Positions 20,718 through 33,404 of a stretch of DNA of 64,000 nt are shown piece after piece. A program made the translations under genes and the position numbers. The stretch's first letter is position 1; each line of letters begins with the position of its first letter. The notes beneath the pieces are model-generated. The model searched no databases and was not told the origin of the DNA. It was given only the letters and a program-made list of their open reading frames with translations. Origin of the DNA: Rutidosis leptorrhynchoides (Eukaryota; Streptophyta; Magnoliopsida; Asterales; Asteraceae); assembly GCF_046630445.1 (NCBI RefSeq), contig NC_092341.1, positions 129,782,001 to 129,846,000 of the forward strand, written 5' to 3'.

Positions 20718-23700
20718 TCACATTAAAAAAAAATAATTGATAATGGGAACCCACGCCCGGACGGCAGTAGGTTATCCATTAACACCCATAGCTTGAACTT
20801 CCATCCATTTCCCATTTGAGTCAGGTGGAACCTCATCGTCTGAAACCATAAACTTAGACAGTTTAGAAGAAGCAACATTGCTCTTCTGGTTTTTCACATT
20901 TTGCTCATCTTCAGAGCGATTCACTCGTGGTCTGGTACGGGAAAAATATTTCCTACGACTAGCTTTTTGCGAAGGTGATCATGCCTTAAATTCATAGGCT
21001 TTACCTCGATCACTTGATTTGGCAACTCTTGCCTCGGTATCCTTCTTAGGAACCTTAATCTTCACAGGGGATATTGACCTATTGAAGTTCTTTCTCTTAT
21101 AGTCTCCATAGACAACATTTGTCGTATGTCTTCTAGTACGAACTTCATCACAAACACGTGAACCTGTTCTGTGAGCATAAGGTGATCGGTGATCATCATA
21201 GGTGAGGTAAATCTTACGTCTTGGTGTTCTATACCTTGTAGGACAGTTAGCAGCAATGTGTCCAAACACACCACAACTAAAACATTGTGGAAATTCTCTA
21301 TATCCTCTTGATTGATATTGATTATTAGAGTTAGAGGAAGAGGGATCTTGTATTTTTGCAAACACAGGAGAATCGTTTGAACTCTTTCTGGGAACAGGTT
21401 TAGATACAGGTTTAGGTGTAACCGGTGGAACCACTCTATTAGCAAACTTTGGATTTTTCATAATCCTAATTGGCTCATCAGGTGTTATCACCTTCCTTTT
21501 CTCCGACTTATCTCCTAGACCAGTTTTTTTATCTTCCTCATGATCTAAAGATCCTTCAGTGGTATCATCAGAAGGTGCATTCTCAGTTGAGCTATACTTT
21601 TTGTTCTTCTCAACATAGTCCTCATAACTAGGTGGAATACAGTCTTCTGGTCATCCATCAACAACATTTACATTAACAAATTTGTTCTGAAACGGTGGAG
21701 CTACGGCCTTTAATCCAATACCCTTTCCCTTGGTGTCATTTAATTTCACCATCAATGCATTCCATTGTGACGCACTTGCCCAACATTTCATCTTAATTGA
21801 CATAGCTTCTAAATCAGCTTTAACACATTCATTTTCTTTCTTCAATTCGTTTATTGTGTCAACACGTTTAACTAAAGCTTGATTTATATCAAAGTTATAA
21901 CATTTAAGATCGTGAAGTTGTTTTTTATAAACTTTGATTTGCTCTTTCAACTCATTTTCAACCTTAGTGGTCACATGGTCAGCATGCCATTTTTCTTTCA
22001 TCTCCGCATACGCCTTAGTTAAATTATCTATTGTTACCTTAGATTCAGCACATTTAACACATTCAATAATAGTAGATGGATCAGAAGATACCTGTTGAGC
22101 ATTATTTGATGAGGAAGTCTCAGCCATAAATGCAAAGAAATCTGTCTTCTTTCCATCATCGAGCTCATCTTCTGATTCTGACGAGTCTGTAAGAAACTCT
22201 GAAGTATCGGCATTTTTACCCAAATGAATCTGCTCAAGTCTATCCCATATATCCTTAGCTGTTGTCAAACCGGAAACCTTTTCAAGATCACTAGCTGATA
22301 AGCACATCTTCAATATGTCTACTGCTTGCTTGTTCAATGCTTCAAAATCAGTTTGATCTACCCCAGTATGATCAGCTTTATCTTCAGCCTTTGATTCTGA
22401 CGTCTTGTTCGAATCATCAACATCTGAACTTACACTCTCGATATCTGAACCTTCACCCAAAAGAACTAACATCTCCAATTGAACAGCAATCATTCTACCC
22501 CATTCGTCTAATTCCTTATCAGCATCAACCAATGTTTCTTCACTATGATCTGCTTCTAGACTATCTTCAAACACTGAGGTATCACCATACTTATCCTTCC
22601 AACTGTTGAAGTAGTAGTCCTCTGATGATGTCGGTGAAACACTTCCAGATTCAGGTGTACGAGGAACCGAATCACGTGCCTTTTTGAATTTGCTCACAAC
22701 TTGCTTCTGAACCTTCTCTCTTCTAATGGTTCTTGACAATTCTTCAGCTCTTTCAGCATGAGCAGTCAGCTTCTCAATTATGTTTTGACTAGTGACACAG
22801 TCTTCTTTTACCTCGGTGATCTTTGCCATGTTGGCTTTAGGTTGTTGGTCAGCCACATTTAACTTCATAGACCAATCATCATCGTCTCCATGAATAATAA
22901 CCAAAGCTTTGTTCGGACTTTCAGCAGCATCAGCTTCATTCACTTTATCAGTAATGTAGATCTCATGTTTAGTTGAATGACTCTGAGAAGTATAATTCTG
23001 ATTCTTGAACGGATTACGATTACCCTGCTTCTTTTGTTTTGTACACTGCCTTGAAAAATGACCTAATTCTCCACAGTTGAAGTAAGTAACAGTATTCATA
23101 TCAAAACCCAGTTTTGTATCTTTGGTCAGACTGATCGGTTTCCCAGTTCACTCTTCATAATCTCTAGCACGTATCACAAGATTTGCCATACCCCACATAA
23201 TATCCATCTTCTCGGCTTCGTTCTTATCAAGTTGATGATAATCTTCAGTTGTTAGATGAATATTACCTACGCAACCATCAAGATAACTATCATAAGAATT
23301 AACAAGGATTGACAGCAAAGCTATATCTTCACTAATCTTTTCTTTCCCAGCTTTCCTCATGTTTTCGATCTTAAGTGCAGATAGGACATCTGATGCAGTC
23401 GGTGTAGATGACTCAGTAGTATTCGAAGTAGGCTGTGATTGATTGTTGAGTAAACAATGTGAAACTTGTGGTGGATATGAAGTTTGTTGAATAGGTGTAC
23501 TGCTAACATTCAAACCATACATATTCTGATTGTTCGTAGCAAAAGCTGTTTGAAATGGTGCATGAGCCGACTTAGGCGGTGTGTAACCATTTGGACAGTA
23601 CATTTTGCTGTCTTGAACTTGTTTAGACCTCTTGACTTTGTTTAACAACTCTAGTACTTCTTCCTGAAGTCTTGCAATAAACGAGTTCACTGTAGCAGTA

Positions 23701-24224
23701 GCTAATTCTCCACTAGTTTTCATAGTTAATACAAAACCATTCCATTCTAACGGTAATGCTCCAGCTAGACATGTCACTTTGTCTTTCTCTTCAATAGTTA
23801 CATCATGCTTATGTATTTCAGCTAGCAAATGACGATATCTTTCAACCAATTCTGTAATAGACTCTCCAACTTGCCAGTGAAAACGATCAAACTCAGCTTT
23901 TAGCTCTAAACCTTTTCTAGTTCTGTAAGATGAATTTCCTTCATTGAAAGTACGAAGTGCTTCCCATATCTTGAATGAATTATCATGACACAGAAATTGA
24001 TGGAAAATCGGACCATCAAGAGCACTCGTCAAATTACAATACATCGTTTTCTCCAAGTTATACTCCTCACGTTCTTCAGAAGGCATGTTGTGTAATGTAT
24101 ACAACTCATTCGTAACTGGTGAACATCGCCATTGAAATTCGGTTTCAATGTACTTCCAAAGCTTCGTGTTCTGACCATCAGACCAAATCTTAAACCTCGA
24201 CTTCCAAGTAGAATAATTATCCAT
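20718..24224 (-). pseudogene. gag: Copia element 1 gag, about 1168 codons with four stops
   Basis: One continuous minus-strand frame runs from ATG at 24224 to a TGA at 20718-20720, without a frameshift. In-frame stops are at about 23150, 21653, 20981 and 20774. The N-terminal part (WKSRFKIW, YNLEKTMYCNLTSAL) is a copia capsid of the UBN2 type. A first zinc knuckle at about 23093-23047 has lost its first Cys (YFNCGELGHFSRQC). A long acidic, coiled-coil-prone middle follows, then an intact second knuckle (CFSCGVFGHIAANC) at about 21285-21243. Such a long gag with coiled coil is typical of Sireviruses. Gag ends one base before the pol ATG. Confidence 0.85.
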
Positions 24225-24375
24225 ATTCAGTAACCTCGGACATTTCGTACCACTTCCTGATTCACTCTCAGCAAGGAGTAATCATTGAGTCATATTCGTA
24301 ATGCTCTGAACTAACGGTGCGGCCAACGCGTAATCATTTGAGTTAAACATCTTGAAAACTTTACCAAAGGGTAAA

Positions 24376-24690
24376 CCGTGCGGTTCAGGTTATCAACCGT
24401 ACGTGTGATAGTATCAACCGTACGTGTGAAAGTATCAACCGTACGTGTCACAGACTCAAGCGTATGTGTTACTACTTAACCAACAAAACTGAACACAAGT
24501 AATAACCGTGCGTGTAACAATCACCCGTGTAATTACTCGTACGTGTCACAATCAACCGTTTGATCACTCGTGTGATCAGACTGTAGTCACTTAACCTCAA
24601 AAGGTTATGCTAACCCATGCGTGTGAGTTCACGAGTGACGATAAACCATGTGGTCAACCGTGCGTGTGATCAAAAATTTTGACCCACTCG
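24376..24690 (-). repeat. Cluster of CGTACGTGT-type motifs in copia element 1 leader
   Basis: About fifteen variants of AACCGTACGTGTGA occur in some 315 bp between gag and the primer-binding site, the first three nearly tandem with a 21-bp period. The same motif family recurs about seven times in the LTR (25220-25400). CGTACG is itself a palindrome. There is no ORF here. Confidence 0.75.
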
Positions 24691-24919
24691 TGTGAACTTC
24701 TGTTCAGCTCAAATCACCCAAAAACCCTAAAAATTGATGTTAAACCTCAATTTCTTCGTCCAAAAGCTGGATTAGCACTAAAAAAACATAAACACACTCT
24801 CTAATTACAGTTACACACGTAAAAATGATTCCTTTTTAATTAAAATCACTTTTATCTCAAAAACCCAAATAATAAACCCTATTAATCACCAAAATCACTT
24901 GATGATGTTGAAATCACAA

Positions 24920-24937
24920 CCAATGCTCTGATACCAA
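24920..24937 (-). other. Primer-binding site of copia element 1
   Basis: Read on the minus strand, TTGGTATCAGAGCATTGG directly follows the LTR end, matching the initiator tRNA-Met site over 12 bases. It proves the element points to lower coordinates. Confidence 0.88.
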
Positions 24938-25554
24938 TGATGAAACATGACTAGGAACTTCGAGATCAATAGGTTTAATTCACACAAAGGCGGAATTAGT
25001 GAATCAAACCAATCAAAGTGAATATGGGTAGCTTTTTGGGATTAAATTAGTCAAACCACAACAAGTATTGTGATTAGATTAATGCCTAGAGCTATTATTC
25101 ACTACCAGGGGTGATTTGGGTTGAGAGAAAATCGGATCAGGTGAACCAGATCTGAGTGATTGTGTGTGAGAGAGGCTTAACCTAAAATGAAGAACATAAG
25201 ACTTTATATACCCCTGTTGTTGACTCACCCGTACGAGTCATCCATCACACGTACAAGTTGGCTTCATCAGCCGTACGGGTGATCACTCACTCGTGTCTTC
25301 TCATTCAGGTTATAATTATGACTTAGCTCAGCATCAACCGTGCGTATGAGCTTGTCAGCCGTACGAGTGATGCTTCACTCGTACGTCTGACTAAGTCTAA
25401 CATAGTCAAACATCTGTATCGCGTTCCTGCAGTACCTGTAACCACATACAAACACAGATAGGATAATAACGAGGGATCATGGTATCCCATAAATTGAAGT
25501 ACTAATCACAAACGTAGGTAAGATGTCTAGGGACTTACAGAACATGCATCAACA
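24938..25554 (-). repeat. 5' LTR of copia element 1 (617 bp)
   Basis: The ends are TGTTGATGCA and TTTCATCA on the minus strand. It is clearly related to the solo LTR at 41075-41697, though visibly diverged. CGTACG motifs lie upstream of its TATA box. Confidence 0.92.
25201..25210 (-). promoter_or_regulatory. TATA box of copia element 1 LTR
   Basis: The minus strand reads GGGGTATATAAAGTC. It lies downstream of the CGTACG cluster in the LTR, in the arrangement reported for maize Sireviruses, where palindromes sit upstream of the core promoter. Confidence 0.65.
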
Positions 25555-26305
25555 GTGGCGCTTGTATAACATGTCTAGCTTGTAAATCAAGCACCATTCT
25601 TGTCAGAGTTTCTACTCTCCCTTCTATCATTTCGATCCACTCATCTGATTTATGGTTAAGGCTAGAATAAATAATCTCTAAGACTTTAGAGATTACATAA
25701 TCATCGCAGAATGTTTCTCTAATGAATTTATGAATCAATACTTCATCGGTTATTGTTGTTGGTATTCCTTGGTACCTACAATTCGTATGATGTTGATGCT
25801 CAAGGTACAAATTGGGATGTTGAGGTGTGGGATGCGGAGGTTGTTGTTGGTGGTGGTAATTGTACCGTTGGTGTTGATGATGGTGGTACTACTGATGTCG
25901 GTGATGCTGCTGGTGCTTGTAACCTTTGCACCATATTCTCCAAAGCCACTACCCGAGCACGAGCTCGTTGACTTCTTTATTACACCGAGGTGGTTGTCGG
26001 TTCGAACGAGCGAATGAATAAGATTTAGAATCTGAGATAGTATATAATCATGACGAGATACTCTGAAAATAAGATTTAGGTTCGTCAGTAAGTGCTTAAG
26101 GTTCTTCGCCAAGAGGGCAATGTGGTGGATGGAAAGGATCGCCTTCTTCTTGTCTCCAATGATTAAGTAGACTACAAAACCATCCCCAATTCATCCAGAA
26201 TAGATGCTGACTAAGTGGTTGATCCATTCCGATCACACTGCTTTCGGAGCTCGAGTGAAACTCCATATCGGAATCTGAGGGACTTGAACTAGTGGCGAGT
26301 TCCAT
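25555..26305 (-). pseudogene. Broken leader ORF of the element 2 family, copy 1
   Basis: The start ATG is at 26305. The N-terminal 69 residues parallel those of the 37506 ORF (SSSESSV, HLFWMNWGW, EEGDPFHPPHCPL). A TAA follows after GEEP. A small deletion then shifts the frame, and remnants of the coiled-coil part and of the C-terminal part (ITDEVLIHKFI, MIEGRVETLTRMV) remain open in other frames down to the copia insertion at 25554. I recognise no known protein family. Its presence in two distant copies shows it belongs to the element rather than being a chance ORF. Confidence 0.65.
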
Positions 26306-26670
26306 TTCGTACGATTGAATAAAGGATTTTTCGATATGAAATGATTTCCGGCTATCGGATGGTATTCTAATTACATAGAATATCTATATATATAGAACAA
26401 AAGATTTCGTAGATTACGGAGGAATTTACGAAATATGTCAGGCAAAGTTTACAGTAACAGATACGCTAAGACATGAATTTTGTCTATACACTATTCATGC
26501 AATCAATGCAGTAAGATGTGTCTAGACTAAGAATGATAGGCATGTAATTTCCGACAAGAAATGATAAGCAAAACTTTTTGACATGCAGCTAAGGTCAAAG
26601 TCCAGACTCACTAATGCATCCTAACAACTATCAGTTAGACACACTAATGCAAGACCTGGTTCGCTAAGAC

Positions 26671-26688
26671 CACCGCTCTGATACCACC
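26671..26688 (-). other. Primer-binding site of the minus element 2 copy
   Basis: The minus strand reads GGTGGTATCAGAGCGGTG right after an LTR end (TTTACA). The first Met-type bases TGGTATCAGAGC match perfectly, and the following bases match those of element 2. Confidence 0.8.
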
Positions 26689-28310
26689 TGTAAAGACCCA
26701 TCCTAATCCATAAGGACGAATACAATAATATATGGTTACATTGCGAGGTATTTGACCTCTATATGATAAATATGATGATGATATGGTCTGTGAATCGTCA
26801 TGTTCCATTAGAAACTCAGCATGACTTACTGTAATATAATCACGTTGATCAAGTGTCATTATATTATACTAACTCATGCTTCAGTTCCTAACACTACTTC
26901 AAAAACATCCATAATTTAAACTCGAAGGTTTACAGAATATAGAAACTAAATAGTTTCTTTTATGATGTAGTACAAATAGTGCAAAGAGATAAATAATCTC
27001 AGACAATGATAGTTATGATGGTATCTTCAGAAATATCGAGGATATTTATACTGAAAGATTCGATGATGTTTTAGAATTTTAAAATATCTGGAATCAAAGG
27101 ATGATGCGTGAAATTTGTCTGCGAAGGTTTAGAATAAGGAGTAAGGTGTTTGCTAATGATTTCAACAGGCACTGAATCTTTTAGATTCTTTGAAGGTAGA
27201 TTTCGTCTTTGTGATTTGTCCACAGCCTCCTTCATGGTTTGCTCAATTCGTTTTCCAGTTCCAACTTTTTTGAGTCTTGCCAGTGTACTTATTCTTTATC
27301 ATCAAACTTCCGACGGTTAAGGTTGTTTACAGTTTTTGCTGTTTCATCAGCATTTTTCCAGAATTCGGAGAACTAATTCGCAGTTTAGGGTGTTTTTCAG
27401 AAACTTCACATTCGAAGTATGTAAGTCTTGGAGGTAGACGTTATATGTATATATATAACTGTTGGCGTAGAATCATTGCGAGATTCGAAAGACTGATTGC
27501 TAATTCTCGATAGTTGATATGGCAATTATTGTTACAAGATGTAGATGAGTAAATGATGGGGTTTTGATAAATATAACGATTTTTCGAAAAGTCCTGGATC
27601 ATTACAGTTGCTGGTAAGTTTACTGCTAATGTGGCGAGATATAAAAAGTTCCCCGATAACAATGATGAAGGGGTAATTGTTATAATAAGGCTTATTCGAA
27701 TGAACAATTGAATTTGGTTTGCTGGAGCTGTGACAAAACTGTCTACGTTGAAAAGGGATTGAAAAGTTATTTTTGATAATAAATGCCATAGGATCTGACA
27801 CGGATACGTGTTAAACTATGACTTTGGTTTCGAGAGTTTTTCAGGCGCAAGACTTGGGGTAACCTGTGGTTGGATCATCGTCTCGATTGTTCATTATTTG
27901 AAGTGTCTTCGGGAATTTCGAAGGGTTTAAACATGGATTGTAATCGTTAATATACCTATGATGTTCTATAATTTTGAATGATATGAATATTTTTCTGGGT
28001 TTTATGAATAGAAGTGATGTTCTATCACAGTTTTGAAGTCAAAGGATAGCTTTGAAAGCTGTAGAGATTTAAGAGTGATGTCTTCTGTTGAGTCTTGACT
28101 TGGATTCTGATTAGAAAATGAAATTGAATTTGGATGATAACGGTTGTTTTAATTTCTATGAAAGAATGTATATAGTTGTGAAAGTAGTGAGTATAGTTGA
28201 TAATTTGTTGAATCAGAATCCAAGAATGTAACATATTAATTGTGAATTTATATATCTCTCGGGTATTACCTACCCGTTAAAAGTTTCACAAGTAATATTT
28301 TGTACCGGGA
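26689..28310 (-). repeat. Minus half of a chimeric LTR: LTR end joined to an internal block
   Basis: On the minus strand the last about 78 bases (26768-26689) are the LTR 3' end. The rest (28310-26770) is homologous to the interior of element 2 (about 38970-40500), including the CGGGTA hairpin at 28276-28260. In a normal element this block lies downstream of the primer-binding site, not upstream, so the two parts have been joined abnormally. Confidence 0.65.
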
Positions 28311-28369
28311 AATTTTATTACAGTCTTTATGAATAGATTTGAGTTCGGAATTAAAACAGAAAAACAAGC

Positions 28370-28447
28370 ACAGCCGAATGGTTTAGGGTGTTAATGGTAT
28401 TCGAGAGGTTGAGGGTTCAATCCTGGACAGTGGCATACTTTTTTTAA
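28370..28447 (+). other. tRNA-like segment with A and B boxes (SINE or tRNA relic)
   Basis: An A-box-like CAGCCGAATGGTT (28371-28383), a B box GGTTCAATCC (28414-28423) and a run of seven T as a Pol III terminator (28439-28445) are in the right order and spacing. The acceptor stem does not pair well, so a working tRNA is unlikely. Confidence 0.45.
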
Positions 28448-28478
28448 AGGCGTGTTTCTTCAAAGGTTGTACTCTACA

Positions 28479-28848
<370 letters not shown>

Positions 28849-29020
28849 CATAAAGAATATAGGTACAAATAATATTATGAAAATGATTAAGTTACAATTT
28901 AAAATAAATTATTATTATTATCATTATTATTATTATTATCATTAATATAAATTTATATTAATATCATCATTATTATTACTGGTATTATCATTAAATATTA
29001 TTAGTATTATCATCACTAGC

Positions 29021-29056
<36 letters not shown>

Positions 29057-29134
29057 ATTACATTTATCAAAATTATTATTATTATTATCATTTTTATCCT
29101 TATCATTATCATTTTTATTATTATAACTATTATA

Positions 29135-29170
<36 letters not shown>

Positions 29171-30321
29171 GGATGAAACAACTTTTTATTTATTATTATC
29201 AATATTATTTTATTAAATAACTATTAGTTATATAAAATCATATTTACTACATTTAACATAACTATATTAATATTTTTATAATAAATATTAATAAATGTAA
29301 TTAATTAAGTTATTAATGAAACATTCAAGTTACTAAAATAACAATTAAATCACTAATAATATACAAAAATTTGTTCGATTACAATTATATGTTTTAATAT
29401 ATATAATTGATATAAGTTCGTGAATCCGAGGCCAACCTTGCACTTGTTCAGTGTCGTCATATGCGTAATTACTACGAAATACAGTATTATGAGTTTCATT
29501 TGCTCCCTTTTTATATGCTTTTGCAATATATATTTTTGGGACTGAGAATACATGCGCTGCTTTTATGACTGTTTTACAAAATAGACACAAGTAACTGAAA
29601 CTACATTCTATGGTTGAATTATCGAAATCGAATATGCCCTTTTTTAGTCTGGTAATCTAAGAATTAGGGAACAGACACCCTAATTGAGGTGAATCCTAAA
29701 GATAGATCTATTGGGTTCAACAAGCCCCATCCATGTCGCGGATGCTTTAGTACTTCGAATTTTTATCATGTCCGAAGGATGTCCCGGAATGATGGGGGTA
29801 TTCTATATGCATCTTGTTAAGGTCGATTACCAGGTGTTCACCATATGAATGATTTGTATCACTATGCAGTTTGCGAAATGCCTGATATGAGAAGTATATT
29901 TATGAGAAATGGAAATGAAAATCTTGTAGTCTATTATATTATTGGAAATGATTATTTATGATAAACCAATGAACTCACCAACCTTTTGGTTGACACTCTA
30001 AAGCATGTTTATTCTCTGGTATTAAGGAAATCTTCCGCTGTGCATTTGCTCATTTTAAAGATATTACTTGGAGTCGTTCATGGCATATTTCAAAAGACGT
30101 TGCATTCGAGTGATTAAGTTCATCAAGATTGATAAGAAGTCATTCATAGTTGGATATACTATGAGATAGTATGCATGTCTGTCAACTTTCGTTGTAATGG
30201 AAGTTTGTCTTTTTAAAAACGAATGTAATATTTGTAAAATGTATCATTTACAGGTCAAATACCTCGCAATGTAACCATATGTTATTGTATTCGTCCTTAT
30301 GGATTAGGACGGGTCTTTACA
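28849..30321 (+). repeat. Plus half of the chimeric LTR (3' part of an element 2-type LTR)
   Basis: From about 29390 it matches the 3' part of the element 2 LTR (36160-37073), with the block AATCTAAGAATTAGGGAACAG and CGCAATGTAACC. It ends GGGTCTTTACA at 30321. Its last 78 bases are the inverted copy of 26689-26768 with few mismatches. AT-rich imperfect TTA sequence fills 28849-29390. Confidence 0.7.
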
Positions 30322-32228
30322 AATGTACCCTCATGTGCAAGTCATGTGAGGCACTTAAATGTTAAAATTACACGGATGTTAGGTAAATGGACTCCCCATG
30401 AAACTAATACAAACCACAGTGACCCCTCAAGTCAAAAAAAATTCTTTTGGACTCCGGTTGTAGTTTTAAACATACCATAGGGACTCTCCATGTTATTTTG
30501 TCGAAAGTATGTAATGGTTGATATTGGTGTGTGATGGTATGTGATGGGAATGAAATTGAAAGGAAACAGAGAGAGAAAGTTGATGTGACTATTATGTAGC
30601 GGTCTATTCTGAAGAGAAAGGATCGGCATGGGTGGAAGTGGTCTTATAAACTCACCTTCATCACTACAATGACAAACCCTAACCAAATTTAAATCTAATC
30701 CAAAATCAATTCCCAACTAAAATCTCAACCAAATCCAAATGCAAATTAAGAGTCCAAATCAAACCAAAATAAAATCCCTAACCATCACTTTTAAAACTGC
30801 TTTCCTTAGAACTAAGAAACCCTTAGCTATTGAAATAAACAACGAAATTCATCATAAAAACAAACCATATGATGCTTAACCTTATCAAAAATAGATGTTT
30901 TCAAAGTCTACGTGGTGAGTGAAGTCATGTTTTCTTCAAAAATCAAATCAAAAAGATAAACAACCCATCACGTGCTCAACTGCTTCCAATAGAAGGAATT
31001 AATGTGAGAGTCTCTAGGTGTTCAGCGGCTAGTCAAGTTCTAGCGACATTTTCCAACTGCCATGCTTTTCTGGCTTTTAGCGGTTCATTTGCAGTTGAAA
31101 TTGAAATAAAAAATCCAGTTTCCAGTGGGTCACTTCCATCCGCTAACTAGATCTGAAAAATTTCAGCCATTGTTCATCAACTCTGTTGAAACCCACCCTG
31201 GTGGAACCTACTTCTTTAATAAATGATATGTGGATGTGAACGACATTTATCATTTTGTAACTATTTAAGCTTGTTATTTTATAGTTATTATTAGGTTTTA
31301 AAATGTGATTGAATGTTTTTGGGTTACATTCGAACACCAAAAAAAAAAATCGATGAGGTAAATGTAATTGAATTGTATATTGGTTATCTTAGTACCTGTG
31401 AATATGATTTGTTATTTTTTAGAAGTTATATGAATGGTAGAATACAAGGTCTTATTAAGTAAAATTGATGACTTGATTTGATAATTGAGTGAAACTGATG
31501 AATTGATTTTATATTTATCATTTATTTAACGATAAAATTTGATGATATGGAAGAATTTAACAAAATTAGGGTTTGGTAGGCATGAAATATAAAAGAAGAT
31601 GACAAAAAAATCAATTTTATTTCTATAGTTTTTAAAATGCATGACGATCGCTCTAACTTAAACGTCAATTAGTTGATTAACGCAAATAATTAACAGAAGT
31701 TCATTTGATGTCAACTTTGGTTAAAAACACTTCTTATATAACATGGTATTTTAACAATAAAACTTTTGTAACAATCATCGATGTTTGTTTCAACTTTTAT
31801 TTTATAAATTTTTGTAGAGTATATATGTGTTTTTTTATTAAAAATCAGAGAATAAAATTTTTTGAAAAATACTCCTTATACACTAGTTACTATTATACAA
31901 TACAGAGTATTCTTGGATGGATGATGAATAGTAAATTGGTGATGTCGTGATTACTTCATTTCTATTATTTACATAGTATCTTGTTACACTAAAGACTATA
32001 TAAGTTAATTTATATATTCGTTATAACATGTCAATATTTTAACTAAAAGTTATAACAAACCAAGTATGTATTTAAGTATATATCTCAATCTTACACCAAA
32101 TATAATAAAATTTATATTATTAACACTCTTTTCGATTAAGGAAAAAAATAATTAATTACTTATAATTAACAGTTAATGTGATAATTTTTAAACTATACAT
32201 ACATACATACATACATACATACATACAT

Positions 32229-32259
<31 letters not shown>

Positions 32260-32397
32260 TACATACATACATACATACATATACATTAAATTTTCGAATT
32301 TGATTTATAATATGATATATGAATACTTCATAGAGCATAAAAAATTGTAAAAATATCTTGAAAATCATGTTTTTATGACCATATGTAGTATTTTATA
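30322..32397. other. Stretch without a recognised gene or element
   Basis: I see no ORF with a domain. A 94-codon minus frame at 30432-30716 has no recognisable motif. A 44-bp imperfect palindrome lies at 31868-31911 (AATACTCC ... GAGTATT). The text appears only once in this window, so it may be host intergenic DNA or an old unplaced repeat. Confidence 0.5.
32195..32286 (+). repeat. (ATAC)n microsatellite with (AC)n core
   Basis: ATAC units flank a short run of AC. The poly-Cys/Tyr/Val frame read through it is a repeat artefact. Confidence 0.95.
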
Positions 32398-33404
32398 TGT
32401 AATAACCCTATTTTTTCCGTTACTTCTATTTAACTTTCTTTTAGTTAATCTTAACGGTGACTACTTGAATTTTATGTGTTTAGCTTAATATATATACTTA
32501 ATCCTCGGAGGATTACTATAATTAATATGAATAGATATTAATTGAAAAACTTATTTCGGATATTGAAATCCGAAGAAAACGATACGGTTTTGATAACTGC
32601 AAAAGTTGTTTTTCAGATTAACGAAACACTCGGAGTATTTATTAATAATTATTTTTAATAATTATTAACTTAGAAAAATATAATTAACTTATTAATATTT
32701 TTAATAAATTAGACTTAGTGAATTTGTTTAAACGTCCGGTTAATGTTTCGGGAATTCAGTTTCGGGTAACGGCAACTAGAAACGAGCTATACGTTATGAG
32801 CTAGCAATCAAAACGAGCTCCAGGAACACCCCAATTGGCCATTCGGCCGAAACCCCCACCCCACACCCCTTTTATGTTGTTTTGGCCCATACATGTTAAT
32901 TACTAGTATACTTTAGGCCCTATTTGAGTTTAATTAAAATTGTAAACTGCATCATTATCCCTAAAACCTAATAGCAGTCGACTGGTTCCCTCACCCTCCT
33001 CCTATCCTTCGTCGATCACCATCATATCTTTCGTTATTTAAATTCGTAGTTTCCGTTGACTAACGTTCATAATATCCCCGTTATTTATTTATAACATCAC
33101 TCGTTTACTCGAGCGTTTTTAAAATATTCGTTTGGTTAATTCACGCACCCGCTTTTAAACTCGAGGGACCGGAGTTGCCAAGTGGGCAAACTAGTTGACT
33201 AGGTCAACTAGTCAACCCACTTTCTACCATTCATTCATTTTCATCATCTCCCTCATCTCTTTTTCTCTCCATCTCAAGAACACACAAACACCCAATTCAA
33301 TCATTCATCATCTAAATTCGATCTAGGAGGCTTACAACAAAACAAATTATATATTTGGAATCCTCTCTTCATCCTCTACAATTTGATACCAACTTCATCT
33401 CGTT
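32398..33404 (+). repeat. Element 3 5' LTR, left part
   Basis: It starts TGTAATAACCC and runs to the target duplication TCGTT (33400-33404) of element 2. It is alignable with 53618-54235, with many substitutions and small indels. Confidence 0.85.
33400..33404 (+). other. Target site duplication of element 2, left copy
   Basis: TCGTT directly precedes the LTR start TGTGACAACCCG. The same five bases follow the second LTR at 45736-45740. Confidence 0.95.

Larger units (their letters stand above)
16065..25554 (-). mobile_element. Copia element 1: decayed Sirevirus-like Ty1/copia, minus strand, 3' LTR missing
   Basis: On the minus strand the order is 5' LTR (25554-24938), primer-binding site, a leader rich in CGTACG-type motifs, a long gag, pol in protease-integrase-RT-RNase H order (Ty1/copia order), and a noncoding 3' part. 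No LTR copy is found below 17412, so the 3' end was lost where the sequence meets the LTR ending at 16064. Several stops and at least one pol frame break make it non-functional. The bases next to the 5' LTR (GTGGC, 25555-25559) would be one target duplication; its partner is missing. Confidence 0.88.

Noticed and set aside
25730-26017. Plus-strand Val/Leu-rich ORF
   Set aside because: Shadow of the broken leader ORF on the opposite strand.
28370-28447. Functional tRNA gene
   Set aside because: A and B boxes are present but acceptor and T stems pair poorly.
32156-32368. Cys/Tyr-rich ORF on the minus strand
   Set aside because: Read-through of the ATAC microsatellite.
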